The notes under the pieces are model-generated. The model had not been told where the DNA came from. It made no database searches and saw only the letters and a program-made list of their open reading frames with translations. Positions 38,083 to 50,338 of a stretch of DNA of 64,000 nt are shown one piece after another (positions within the stretch are counted from its first letter, which is position 1; each line of letters opens with the position of its first letter). Source of the stretch: Tillus elongatus (lineage: Eukaryota > Arthropoda > Insecta > Coleoptera > Cleridae). The stretch lies in assembly GCA_964006375.1 (NCBI GenBank), contig OZ023267.1, forward strand, positions 24,555,239 to 24,619,238. The letters run 5' to 3'. A program made the position numbers and the translations under genes.

Positions 38083-39166
38083 CACAATGGTGTATTCTGT
38101 AGAAGAACGAGTTGAAATAATTATGTTTTTTTTTCAAAAACGATGACTGTGCCAACCGTACTGCAAATTTGTTTAATGAACGACATCCGAACAGACATGT
38201 TAACAGAAAATACATTTTGGAGTTAGTTGCAAAGTTTCGACAAAGTGGTTCAGTAGCCACCAAAAAACGGGATTCCGAACTTTAATTTCCGGTTAGAAAT
38301 GAGACTACTGAGATTGAAGTTTTAGGACAAATTGCGGCAGACCTAACTTTGGACACGAAAAAATTGGCCACTGTTTCAAACATCAAAAGAATAACTATTC
38401 AGTGAATATTGAAGCATCATAAATTTCACCCGTATAAAATTCATCTTGTACAACAACTGAATGAAGATGATTTTGATCGGCGGTTTGAGTTTTGTGAAAT
38501 TATGACTGCACGAATAGCTGATAACGGGAACTTTCTGTTCAATATCTGTTTTTCAGACGAGTGGACGTTTTTATTAAACTGTACAGTCAATCGTCATAAT
38601 TGTCGTTATTGGGCAGATAATAATCCAAGAAATTTTCACGAAGTCCACACTCAAATTCCACAGAAATTGATTGTCAGGACTGGCATTTTTGGAGACCGTT
38701 TAATCGGAACAATTTTTTTGATGGCAATTTGAGTGGCGAAACGTATTTGGAGTTACTAGAAGACATCGTTTACCCTCTACTAATTGAAATTGTTGAAAAT
38801 GATGATCGCTATCAAGAAAAATAATTAGTGTTTCAACAAGATGGAGCCCCTCGCATTTTTCACAACGTGTTAGTGAGTTTTTGAACAGAGAGTTTCCAGA
38901 GCAATGGATTGGGCGTAGAGGTGCTATTAAGTGGCCTTCTAGATCACCGGATTTAACTCCTTCAGACTTCCTTTGATGGGGCCATTTAAAGAGTAGAATT
39001 TTCGCAACAGAACCGGAGTCTCTGGAAGAATAACGACGATGCGTTGTTGAAGAATGCCGTCTAATAACTCCACAAATGCTTCAGAATGTCAGAGCTCGTT
39101 TTGAACAAAATTTGTACTTTTGTATGGAAGCTGGTGGTCAACAATTTGAACACTTACTTAACTAAA
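38083..39166 (+). pseudogene. IS630/Tc1/mariner-superfamily transposase (T2), decayed
   Basis: MVYSVEERVEIIMFF start at 38083, HKFHPYKIHLVQQLNEDDFD, RFEFCEIMTARIADNGNFLF, NICFSDEWTFLLNCTVNRHN (first triad Asp), CRYWADNNPRNFHEVHTQIP, then in other frames QQDGAP near 38839, RRGAIKWPSRSPDLTPSDF with the last Asp retained, and LQNVRARFEQNLYF near 39080. Frameshifts near 38140, 38730 and 38850 plus stop codons. Same lineage as T1. Confidence 0.82.
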
Positions 39167-39548
39167 TAAACATTTTTGAACGTTTGTTTGTTTTTTTAGT
39201 TTTTTTTTAACGAAAAATTGACTAATTAGTGCATTTCTTATCACATTGGATGAAATACGTTCTTGCAACACCAACTGTGAATAATTTTTAAACGAGTTGA
39301 TAAAACTTCCAAAAAAATTAGTGTGCAGAATTCAGAAAAGAAGGAGCTTTCAAATGATGTATTACTCGACCCATGTTCCCTATTTAAAATATAAGAGTTG
39401 TTATCACCACCCTTAAGGGGTTGATGTGACAAAGTTGAGTTTTATGTCAAAACATGCTCCCCTCAATATTAAAATTGACGTATTTCAAGGTTTCTTAAAA
39501 AAAAATTCTCTGGACGCAAATCGGTCTGTTTCGTTTTCAATGCGCCAA

Positions 39549-39550
<2 letters not shown>

Positions 39551-39638
<88 letters not shown>
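39551..39638. repeat. (TA)n microsatellite at right edge of T2
   Basis: About 88 bp of TA beginning four bases after the T2 terminus. Confidence 0.97.
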
Positions 39639-39643
<5 letters not shown>

Positions 39644-40054
39644 TCTTATAAAAACTTATCTTCAATATTTTACGCAAAGTTGAAATTTAAATTAAAAAAA
39701 ATTTAAAATATTTTTTCATTTGATAATTCAATTTTTTTTTCTTATGACCCTATTCTATCCAAAGGATGAGAGATGCGATAAAATTTAAGGACCCTTTTGA
39801 TGTAAAATTTAATTTTCCATAAAAAATCTATTCTTACAATTTTTTCGTATTTTCAATATTTTACACAGTATTAGAGTTCAAAACCAAATTATTTTTACAT
39901 AATAAAACATTGTCTGCAGTGTAACTTTCACACCGTGTGTGTTTAGAATTTTGACACCAAATCATTTACATACCACACCTGAGACCGGTAGTTTTTTTAC
40001 AATCTATGCTGGGGATTTATTTTGTAATACAAAATGTTATCTTTCATAACAATA

Positions 40055-40058
<4 letters not shown>

Positions 40059-40143
<85 letters not shown>
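40059..40143. repeat. (TA)n microsatellite
   Basis: About 85 bp of TA within the TTA-flanked TIR element. Confidence 0.97.
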
Positions 40144-40145
<2 letters not shown>

Positions 40146-40213
40146 TCTGAATGAAAAAGTTGACGTGAGATTTTCATTTCCCTTTTTGAGGTCACGTAAT
40201 GGACGTCCCCTTA

Positions 40214-40609
40214 TGATTTGTTTCACTACTAAGTGGCTTGTATTTAACTAAAAGTTGTCGAATATTATCAAACAGCTATTTCTGCTGGTAGATCAGTCAA
40301 TATAAAGTTTATTAATAGTTTTTCCAAATATATGCCTGAGCCCATATATGTTTAATTTACAGTAAATTTTAAATAAGGTTGTGAGTTTGAAGGGTTATTT
40401 GGGTTAATAATGACAATACTAGATAATACAATTAATCTTTTAGTCAAACTAAATGTTGTAATGATTTAAAAACTTGAAGAAACTCATTTGTGGGTTTGTG
40501 CAGATGTTAGAAATATAGTCCACATGCGTCTTGAGCACTCGAACATCTACATCGTTTACAAAGAAAAAAGATGAGCACTTTTTCATTGTGTTAAATTTTC
40601 AAACATTCG
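40214..40609. other. AT-rich spacer, nothing recognised
   Basis: No frame or repeat family identified. Confidence 0.5.
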
Positions 40610-40626
40610 TTCATAATAAAGAACAT

Positions 40627-40950
40627 GTGTGTGTTTTGTTTCTTTAACGTCGGCCTATTTCCTCGACTATGGCCAATCACCGACGCAGTAAGCAGTTTCA
40701 CCTCACTATCCTTGAAATTTTGGAGAACACCTGCCTTTCTGTAAGGAGGGTAGGGATTTTTAACGTGCCCAACATCGCATGGAGCGGAAGGGCGGAACAT
40801 GCAGACATTCAACTTGCTCAAACACAATGCTAGAACCTCGGTTGATGTTAATGTTACAGTTTGTACTGAAAAAGTGAAAGGAGTACCCTGGGATCGAACC
40901 CAGTAACCTTCGGTTCAGAGGCACACGTTCTTTTCCCTGAACCACCGAGG
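40627..40950 (-). mobile_element. tRNA-derived SINE, full copy (324 bp) with 17-bp target duplication
   Basis: - strand: head with ggtggttcag and box B-like gggttcgatccc, body, tail at the left (tttgtttctttaacgtcggc on +). Flanked by ttcataataaagaacat (40610-40626) and ttcataatatagaacat (40951-40967), one mismatch. Confidence 0.88.
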
Positions 40951-41564
40951 TTCATAATATAGAACATAGATTAAGAGGTTTGTGAAAAATAAATAAATTT
41001 AACAAGCATTTGCATGAATCGAAATATTTTTCAATTTAATAATGATTTTTTTTAACAAACCAATGCGTAACCCCCTTTCTCTATTCACAGCAGACCTTTT
41101 CATGAGTAAATTTGAAACAGACCTTGCAAATGAACGACTAATTTGCTAGATTATCATTTTGTCTTTATGATGCTGTGGGTTCGTTATGTAGGCGATTTTT
41201 TGCAGTGTTTAATACGTACGAGGTGAGAGCCAACATTTTCCGACCTCACACAGATCCAAGGTATCGAGCGTGTAAAAATTTGGTAAGACATTGGTTCAAG
41301 TCTTATTAGGCTTGGAAAAAACAAACATGGATTTTATGTCAATTAGCTTTCCTATACCTGACACTTGTTCATCACAATGTCAGAAGTTACGAACATTGAG
41401 TATGGACCAGTTACCAAATTCCTTATTCAAGAAAGTCTTCCACCTTAAAGCGTCAGAGATCGGCTGGATAGGGTACCCGGGAAAAATTCTCCGTCTTATT
41501 TTGTAGTAAAATATTGGTCAAAACGGTTTCGAATGAGGCAGGAATCCTTTGAAAATGACTGAGG

Positions 41565-43958
41565 AACAGGAAGGATGGTGGCAGTGGTGACGGACAACAA
41601 GATCGCTCTTGTTGAGAAACTCGTATCGAGCGATCGACGCTTGAAAGTGAAATAATTATCAAAAATGCCAGGGCGCTCAGACACAAGCATATGCGGAATC
41701 ATCCACGAACATTTAGGCATGAATAAAAGTTAGTCCAAGGCGAGCCCCCAAACATCTTTTAGCAGTTCCGCGAAAGCGTCGTGTTGAATGTTCCCGATCT
41801 TTTTTGGACCTCTTCTCTTAATACCAGGAAATCCTCTGGCCTTGACGATATCCCAGCAATTATTCTAAAAAATGCGCACTAGAACTTGCTCCTGTCCTGA
41901 CAAGTCTGTTTCAGACATCTTACAATAGAGGCATATTCCCTAGTAACTGGAAAACTGCTCGAGTACAACCCGTCCCCAAGAAAGGATCCAAAGCGCTTCC
42001 TAGCAACTACAGGCCTATTTATCTCCTTTCAATCGCCTCTAAAGTAATGGAAAAGTATATAAACACCGAATTACTAAAATTAGACAGAGTCTAATCCACG
42101 ACAGGCAGTATGGATTCCGTCAGCGAAGATCAACTGCCGACCTCCTTTCCTTTGTGACCCATTCTTGAAACAAGTCTTTGGAACTACACGGTTAACCCCA
42201 GATTGTCGCTCTAGACATATCCAAAGCATTCGACCAGCTCTGGCACGCAGCGCTGCTGAATAAACTTCCGACCTATGGCCTTCCACCAAAACTCTGTACC
42301 TAAACAGCAAATTTCCTCTCCAACCGGAGCATTTCTGTTGTCGTGGATGGCCATTCCTCTAAACTGTATCCAATTAATACACGAGTCCCTCAAGGTTCAG
42401 GTTTTGCCCCTACTTTGTTTCTTCTCCACATCATTGACCTCCTCTCATCCAACGCAGTTCACAGTTACGCGGACGACAGCACCCTGCACTCAAATATACA
42501 ATATTCCAAGCCTGTCTCTTTAGCCCAATTAGTTGAGGATCGCAGACTCATGGAGGGTTCTGTCTCTGTGGATTTCCAAAAAATTTTAGGCTGGGGAAGT
42601 AGAAATCTTGTACAATTCAACTTCACCAAATCTCAGTCTTGCTTTCTTTCTCATAAGAGATACACCAGCCCTAGACCCATCACAATGAACAACCAAGTTA
42701 ATCAAAGTAATGAGTCCTTTTCACTTGTTGGCATTTCTGTGGATCTAAATCTCAATTGGCACCAACATGTCACATCAATTGCAGAAGCGGCTGGTAAGAA
42801 ATTAGGTTTCCTCTTCCGGGCTCGCAAATACTTTTCACCAGCTAATCTCTATACCTTATATACTTCATAAGTAAGGCCAAACCTTGAATACTGCTACCAC
42901 ATCTGCTGGGGTACCGCTGCCGCATCTACACTCGCTATGCTGGACTCCATTCAGAAGAGAGCTATACGCCTCATCGGTGGTACTACCCCCACCCAAAGGC
43001 ATTGATCTCTTGCCCACCGTCGTGCCGTTGGTGACCTCTCTCTCTCTCGCTCTCTCTCCCTCTCTCTATTATAGATATCTGCACGGGCACTGTTAGAGGA
43101 GCTTTCTTCCATAGTTCCTCCACCTACTGCCCCCAACAGATCTACCAGGGGAACAGAGCGAATGCACCCTTTTACTGACCGGCTCACCAGACATAGAACA
43201 TCTTGTTATGCCCGCTCTTTTGTCCCGAGGACTTCGAAGTTGTGGAATTCCTTGCCGGCACATGTTTTTCCTTCTCCTCCGAACCTCCAAACCAAGTCTA
43301 GAATTAACAAGTTGCCACTTTCCTGCTTGTCGACACCCACGGTACGATAGTATTTAGGCTGTGAGCCTTCGTGGTGTGTTGTTGACATAAAAAACGTGTT
43401 GAAGGGGATGGAACTATGGTTTTCTCAAAAAAAAAAGAAGTAGATGGAATAGAGGTTTAAAAGAGAAGCACCGCCAAGAAAGTTCAATGACTGTCAGTCG
43501 ACAAAAAAGTAATGGCTAGGATGTTTTGGAATTGTGAGGGTGTTTTTTTTTTCATAGACTTTGAAGAATGCTCCAGCGCAGTCAACGGGTTACGAGTTTT
43601 TAGGATTGTGACGGTATTATTCTCATCGACTTTAAAGCACGCAACACCACAGTCAACGAGGCATATACTGCAACGTTATAAACTGACCAGGGGCGTTCGT
43701 TTGCTTCATGACAATGCACCCGCGCACACTGCTAGAATTGTACAAGCCGCAATTCATGACTGCAGCTTTGAACTAATTGGTCACGCTCCGTATAGTCCAG
43801 ATATGGCCTCCAGTTACTACTACCTAATTGTAAATTTGAAAAAGGGCTTTCGCGAGCACCATTGCAGTGACGTCGAAGATGTGAAAGCTGTAATTTGGGT
43901 ACATTTTCAGAACAAAGAAAACACAAAGAATATTTTTAGGAGTATATCGAATTGTTGA
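41565..43958 (+). pseudogene. mariner transposase M2, interrupted by LINE F1
   Basis: HTH part before the LINE: VAVVTDNKIALVEKLVSSDR then RRLKVK-like and an IIHEHLGMNK segment near 41700. After the LINE: MARMFWNCEGV near 43512, then RGVRLLHDNAPAHTARIVQA (second triad Asp), HAPYSPDMASSYYYLIVNLK where the third Asp of PSDY reads Ser-Tyr. The first triad segment (VDETW) is not found. Stops and frameshifts in both halves. Inactive before and after the insertion. Confidence 0.75.
41789..43394 (+). mobile_element. LINE family F (jockey/CR1-like), copy F1, nested in mariner M2
   Basis: 5'-truncated LINE: RT segments with KASGLDDI-like fingers, KSFQLNNSRPI-like motif near 41990, DISKAFDQLWHAALLNKL (motif A Asp), FLLHIIDLLSSNAVHSYADD (catalytic YADD intact), FSLVGISVDLNLNWHQHVTS (thumb) and the 3' HRTSCYARSFVPRTSKLWNS segment. 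Flanked by cgtgttgaa at 41780-41788 and 43395-43403 (9-bp target duplication). Frameshifts and stops. Confidence 0.82.
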
Positions 43959-44066
43959 TGAAACTATGTTATTGCATTGAGGAGGGACTATATTGAAAAA
44001 TAAAATTTAACTGTCTACGCCATTTGTTTCATAGTCAGGCCGGGAAATTTTGGCGCTTACTTCGTA

Positions 44067-45285
44067 ACTATGCAAAGTACACGATTTTATTGCGGGATTG
44101 AACACTAAATTTGACTCCAATAAATTTCCCAATGAAATGAAATTAATAACAAATTAACTTTTCTTGGTGTATTAGTTATCAAAATTAGAGACAAGCGTTT
44201 AGGTTAAAGCCGCTGGTTTTCAAGAAACTTTATAAAATATTCGAATATGGGATACTTGTTTATAAAATGACTAAAAAACTGCCTGAAAAGAAGGACTAAG
44301 ATAATAGCTTTCTTATAAAACTTAATTGTTTGTATTAATTGACAGATTACGTTAACGTTAAAAACAAGTTGCCTGTGTTTTAGTTTTACGTAATATTTAA
44401 AATATCGTTTGTATATTGTTTAATAACAAACTTTCTAAATTGCAAACAGAAATAGCTGTTTTTAGACAATGTGTTTTGTGTCTAATATGAAACAATAATT
44501 ATCAGGAAGTAGTCCATGATGCCTATCTAATTTGGGTTAACTGAAAAACAAAAATGTTAACACAATTGAAATTTTACTCCCTTAAATTCTACAAAAAACA
44601 TTCATTTTGGTGAAAGCAAAAATCAACGTATTAATTTCTATTTTCCTACAAGCCAAGTATTCAATACTTGTACAATCAAACGATATTTTTCTGTATTAAA
44701 TTCTTCTTTGCATGTTATTTAGACAATGTATTTGCTAATATCGCATTTACTTAGTCTTGTTAGGTTTTTATAATTCGTTAAATTTATTTCGTTACATCTT
44801 ACAATACAAATTACCACACACTACTTCAGTCATTTAAGGCAAGTGTAGAAATTAGTTCAAAAGATTTAATGATTAATTATTTTTCTAAATAGATACGAAA
44901 CTGCAAACAAAAATTGAGGTAACCCTATTCTGTTAGTATTTTGTAGACTTTAATATTTCATCTCATTATTGACAACATCACAACAGATAACATCTTACAT
45001 GCAAGTTCTAATATAGAGGTGCAGAAAAATGAGTGAGCCAATATCTCTTTTATTTAAGGCCAAAATAAAATATATACAGGTTGCTTCACATAAGATTTTA
45101 CTCCCCGTTACGTTCATTTTCTGTTCATTCATAGAACAAATCGTATCGTAATAAATAGAAAAGCTGCAGTGAATCTCCCTTTGAGTTTAATGTGCATTTG
45201 CGTTTCATAAAAATAAGCATCGCAGTTTTTAAGACACAAATTAAATAAACGTTTAACTTCCACCTCGTCACAACGTGTGGAAGTA
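44067..45285. other. AT-rich spacer, nothing recognised
   Basis: No defensible frame or repeat. Confidence 0.5.
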
Positions 45286-45289
45286 CCGC

Positions 45290-46015
45290 AACGGCGACAA
45301 AAATTAAATTTTTTTTTCGCTTAAACGTCGTAAAAAGTGTCAAAACATATAGGAAACATGATTTGGGATAGGCAATATTTTTTTTGTCCGTCTGTCTCTC
45401 GGTCTGTATGTCTGTCTGTTTGTAGCCACGATAACTTTAGAACGACTTGGGATATCGTCTACAAATTTGGTATACAGTTAGCACCCGACAAACAAAGGCT
45501 TCGGATTGCTTTTGGGTAAAATCGCTCGAGCGGGTAGGGGATGACTGGGGGGCTATTTGGTGAAAATTGACATTTTTTCGTTAAAAGTTAGTAATATAAT
45601 ATAACGTTTTAGCGTTTGTTCATTGGAAAACTTTCAATTTCATCAAACATCTGCTATTCTGTGCTGAAATGAAATTAGGGGTTGACGTGTGGGGTGGAAT
45701 ACCGGTGAAAGAAATTTCGATTTTTTTTGTCCCTAAAACGGCGTAAAAAGTCTCAAAACATATAGAAAACTTGACCTTGGAACGAAATTTTTTTGTCTGT
45801 CCGTCGGTCTGTTGGCCTGTACGCTTTTCTGTTAGTAGTCGCAATAAGTTTCGAACTAATTAAGATATCATCTTCAAATTTGGTATCCAGATAACACCCG
45901 CCAAAAGAACGCTTAGAATTGTTTAAGGGTAAGATTGCTCCAGGGAGTGGGGGATAAATGAATGAATGATTTAGTGAAAATTGCCATTTTTTCGTTAAAA
46001 CTCCAGTAATGTAAC
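45290..46015. repeat. two diverged tandem copies of a roughly 420-bp unit
   Basis: 45290-45615 and 45715-46015 share in order cgtaaaaagtgtcaaaacat, a (TGTC)n-like tract, ctacaaatttggtatacag, cacccg, and gtgaaaattgacattttttc. Possibly pieces of a Helentron/HINE or other non-autonomous repeat. No coding frame. Confidence 0.7.
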
Positions 46016-46542
46016 GTTTCAGAATTTTATGGGTACAGGAGTACGAATATTTTCTTTGTGGCCAAGTCATGGACCCTGAATACATTTTATGTGGATGTCT
46101 TTCTGAGGAAAGTTTATCACAGCTATGTGAAAGTTATGATTCTATTCGCAGCACTATGTTAAATAGCACGCCCGTACCTATGTTACTATTTTTTGTAATC
46201 TGCTATTTTTCCAATTGCCCCAATATTTACAATTTAAGGCATCGTAGAGGTAGTAGAAATGTCAAAATCTTCTATAGTTATTCTAGATTGTCATATAGAG
46301 GATTACTCAAGTAACTCCTTCTTTAAATGTTTTTGAGGTTCAAATTATTATTCAATTGAAAAAGTTTGGGACACTGTACTAATTCAGGTTATACGTGAAG
46401 TCGGTCCAGAATTCCTTATTTTAAACGGGACATTCTTATATTGATCAAATCCTCATCTAATTTTAGGCAGAGTTTGTTCAGAATTCTTTAATCTTCCTTT
46501 CGCCAAAATGAGAATTTATTTGTCAAAACTAATAATTGCAGT
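46016..46542. other. unassigned spacer
   Basis: A 81-codon frame at 46069-46314 has no recognisable content. Confidence 0.4.
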
Positions 46543-46595
46543 GCTCTCTTTGAACTGGGTTCCTCAGTAATTGAGGAACCCAGTTCAAAGAGAGC
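46543..46595. repeat. perfect 24-bp palindrome at edge of LINE A fragments
   Basis: Arms gctctctttgaactgggttc plus ctca (46543-46566) and exact complement (46572-46595), loop gtaat. Both arms are LINE A sequence (the tail segment encoding SSKRAVEL). Confidence 0.92.
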
Positions 46596-46845
46596 TGTGG
46601 AGTTGCTAAATCTTAGCAGATGATAGCTCAGAAACATAAGAGGATTCTTGATGGGACACATGGCCGTCAAGAAACACCTGCATAAAATGGGGCAGTTCGA
46701 GGGGGATCTGGCATACAGACTCTGCGCCGAGGGGGAGGAATCAGCTCAGCACATCTTGCGCGAGTGTAAAGCTCTGGACCGCAAAAGACAACTGATCTAC
46801 GGACAGCCTAGACCGGAGACAGAGCAATATAAAACTTCACCCTTT
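46572..46845 (+). mobile_element. LINE A4 fragment (C-terminal tail, + strand)
   Basis: Encodes HMAVKKHLHKMGQFEGDLAY then RLCAEGEESAQHILRECKAL, the Cys/His tail of LINE A, ending at gagcaatataaaacttcacc. Confidence 0.8.
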
Positions 46846-47335
46846 TTTTCCTCCTTAAGGCCCGTCCGCAACTGCCGCCTCGGTAGCAGCCTTTGGTTTA
46901 TTGTGCACGCCCTATCCGTTTTCTACTCCACCCATTCCAAGATCACTGTACCTTGAACTAGTTTGTACATCAGCTGGTAGGGCAAAGTTTTACATTGATC
47001 TGTCTCCGGTCTCGGCTGTTCGTATATCAGTTGTCTTTTCCAGTACAGAGCTTTACACTCGCACATGAGGTGCTGGGCTGATTCTTCCCGCTCGCCCCAT
47101 TTTATGCAGGCGATTCTTGACAGCCATATTTATCGTCAAGAGTCCTGTTATGATTCTGAGCTGTCCTCTGCTAAGATTTAGCAGCCCCACAGCTTTCTTT
47201 CAACTGGGTTCCACAATTACTGACTTCCCATGTTTGAGCCCTCGACAGTCTGCCCAGTACCAATTATGTTGGTTTCTTCTCTTCGTCACGCCCAGGACCG
47301 GTTCTGGTCTCATAAATGGTGCCGCTGATCCTCTC
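46846..47335 (-). mobile_element. LINE A5 fragment, opposite orientation to A4
   Basis: - strand LINE A from its T-rich + strand edge (46846) through the 3' region and Cys/His tail into GPRPVLGV-like sequence, with an internal deletion near 47090 relative to A2. A4 and A5 are back to back with the 3' ends touching. Confidence 0.78.
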
Positions 47336-48318
<983 letters not shown>

Positions 48319-48541
48319 TTTAACACTGAGTGGTGAGACACGAAGCAACGTGCCGCCACCTAGTTGCGGAACCAAGTAGTATGTTGTTACGTCAGCTCCA
48401 AATAACACGAAGTGTTAAAAAATACAGACTGTATACAACCAACTAACAATTTAGTAAATTGTCAGCCCTGGCCCATTTATACCCCAATATAGGGACAAAG
48501 TGCGTAAGGCTAGATGTATTCTCGCCACAATTAGAACCGTA

Positions 48542-48572
48542 GACCGGTTTCGCTCTAATTAGAGCTCGTCAG
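48542..48572 (-). ncRNA. hammerhead-ribozyme-like motif, left arm
   Basis: - strand: CTGACGA (48572-48566), stem II GCTCT/AGAGC closing AATT, GAAAC (48551-48547), CGGTC ending in the GTC triplet (48544-48542). Stem I pairs GCCATA with TACGGT, with one mismatch. This fits the CUGANGA...GAAA...NUH consensus with a minimal stem III (ACCGGT). Confidence 0.6.
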
Positions 48573-48751
48573 TATGGCATACTAATTGCAGCGAAAATAC
48601 ACCTCTAAAGTAATACGGATATGGTAGCCAACCTTCCAACACTGAGTGGTGAGACACTAGGTGGCGGCACGTCCACCACTCAGTGTTCGAAGGCTGGCTA
48701 CCATAGCCGTTTTATTTATAGTTGTATTTTTGCTACAATTAGTATGACGTA

Positions 48752-48782
48752 CTGAAGAACTCTAATTAGAGCGAAACCGGTC
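48752..48782 (+). ncRNA. hammerhead-ribozyme-like motif, right arm
   Basis: CTGAAGA (48752-48758), stem II CTCT/AGAG closing AATT with one mismatched closing pair, GAAAC (48773-48777), GTC (48780-48782). Stem I is CGTA/TACG, four perfect pairs. Position 7 of the hammerhead core tolerates any base, so CTGAAGA is acceptable. Confidence 0.6.
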
Positions 48783-48820
48783 TACGGTTATAATTGTGGC
48801 GAGAATACATCTAGCCTTAC

Positions 48821-49989
48821 ACCACTTTAACAAACAAATAGTGGTGCTTGTAGCAGAATTATTAACTGAAAATTATATAACTTTTAATCCATCCAAATAT
48901 TTTATTTGGGGTTGTGCCACAGGAACAGATTTAATAAATGAATGTCAACAGCTGGTAAGAATACAATATTAACCACGAAGAAACAGCAGTGGCGTTAATA
49001 GGCAAGCAAGGAAACGCGGCCCTCACTAGAAGGTCCTTACCCCTAGAGGGCCATCTGTTTCCCTAGAAATAAAAATCTAGGGACACTAAACCACAGCATA
49101 CGAAACTCTTAGGCCATGATTCTACTACGAAGATGTTGCAGTAGTGGTTTCGAACACAATTTAAAAGTTTACTTGTTATTTGGCGCTACATACCCACTAT
49201 CCATTATTGACATTGCCATGAACATGACCTGCTTTTAGAAGTATATAGAAATGCTAAAATAAAATGTTTTAACAAGATTAGTTTTTCTTTATCTGTAATT
49301 AATTTGAGAATTTGCCTAGTTCCAACACTGACAAACAGTAAAGTGATAACGGGCAACGATGGAAATGTATTACTGAAGACTGGTACTTCTATATGGAAGA
49401 AATTTCTTGCTGGGATAAAGGTAATTGGGTAGAAAAGTAAATAAGGAAGATGGAGCAGATAGACCCAGATAATACCCCTCCCCCAATCTACAGAACAAAA
49501 GCTATGACCGTGACGAACTCCATCAGAGGCCTTATAGTGAAAAAAACAGACATATAAAAGCTGATTAATATCCACACATCTATGTGTTATTACATTGAAG
49601 TCAGACAATACTTATCTTGTTTCTAATGCATTTATGAACCCCAATTGCATTTCTTCGCGAATATTTTTAGCGTGACTCATCCGGCTACCAGTGATTACTA
49701 CATTATTTTTCATTGCTTTTTTTTTGATAATCTCAGATTTCATTAATTATTTATTATTTATTTATTTATTTATTTCTTGATGTTGATTATATAATGTATA
49801 AGGCCTAAAGTACAATTTGTAGGACAGCTAAGTTAAATAATTATTACTATGGAGTGACACAGACGTTAGAAAAAATTTGATTTTTCTCTAAACCAACATT
49901 TCCTTGCTGTTTCTTGAAACATCCTCATCATTTAAGCAAGTTCTAAAGCTGGTCAGCTATTTAATAGTTGGCTGGTGTGGTATACTTGC
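48821..49989. other. spacer with a weak exon candidate
   Basis: Mostly unassigned. gcagtggcgttaata near 48988 resembles a hAT terminus. A TTTA-type short repeat lies at about 49750-49790. Confidence 0.4.
49320..49420 (+). CDS. weak candidate internal exon (33 codons), unrecognised
   Basis: Between ...tttgcctag and gtaattgg, two bases plus 33 open codons read PTLTNSKVITGNDGNVLL then KTGTSIWKKFLAGIK. The composition looks protein-like rather than AT-random and both splice sites are acceptable. But the upstream pyrimidine tract is weak, the opposite strand is also open, and I see no partner exons. Could be chance or an old mobile-element coding piece. Confidence 0.2.
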
Positions 49990-50338
49990 AATATGGTTGA
50001 TGGTAGTGGAATTTTCCTTTACGTGATAGTTTTTTCACGCTCGAGGAGGTACCACCCCTTACATCAAGTGAAGTCCCAACGGACGTTTCCGGTTCTGGTG
50101 TATGAGTCGGTTTCCCTTATGAGCAAAAATGATGATGGCTCCTCCTTGTACAAAAGATTCCGGAGGTAAAATACCCCCCATTCGGATCTCCGGGAGAGGG
50201 GGGTACAGGGGGCGCCAGCATCGAGATTTACAATATCCTTCTCAAATATATGTGGCCTAAATTTTAACCTGAACTCCGTCCACCATTTCCTCCAGGCTAA
50301 TAGGCCCCAACTCCTCTTCCTGACCGAAACTCAAATCA

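Larger units (their letters stand above)
41217..44066 (+). mobile_element. mariner M2, split by LINE F1
   Basis: Ends TA-CGAGGTGAGAGCCAACATTT and, inverted at the right, TA-CGAAGTAAGCGCCAAAATTT, with TA duplication at both edges. Without the LINE (41789-43394 plus one TSD) it is about 1.24 kb, canonical mariner size. Different subfamily from M1. Confidence 0.8.
48504..48820. mobile_element. 317-bp foldback with hammerhead-like motif on each arm
   Basis: gtaaggctagatgtattctc at the left is the exact complement of the right end. The arms continue through ccacaatta(g/t)aaccgtag and meet around a 22-bp spacer near 48650-48671. Each arm has a hammerhead-like core facing outward. Pieces of the inner arm (cactgagtggtgagacac, acgtgccgccacctag) also occur at 48322-48365, outside the foldback. 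Confidence 0.8.

Noticed and set aside
49204..49608. 134-codon - strand open frame
   Set aside because: No family motif; hydrophobic AT-rich translation; no splice or start context. The + strand exon candidate in the same place is slightly better but also weak.
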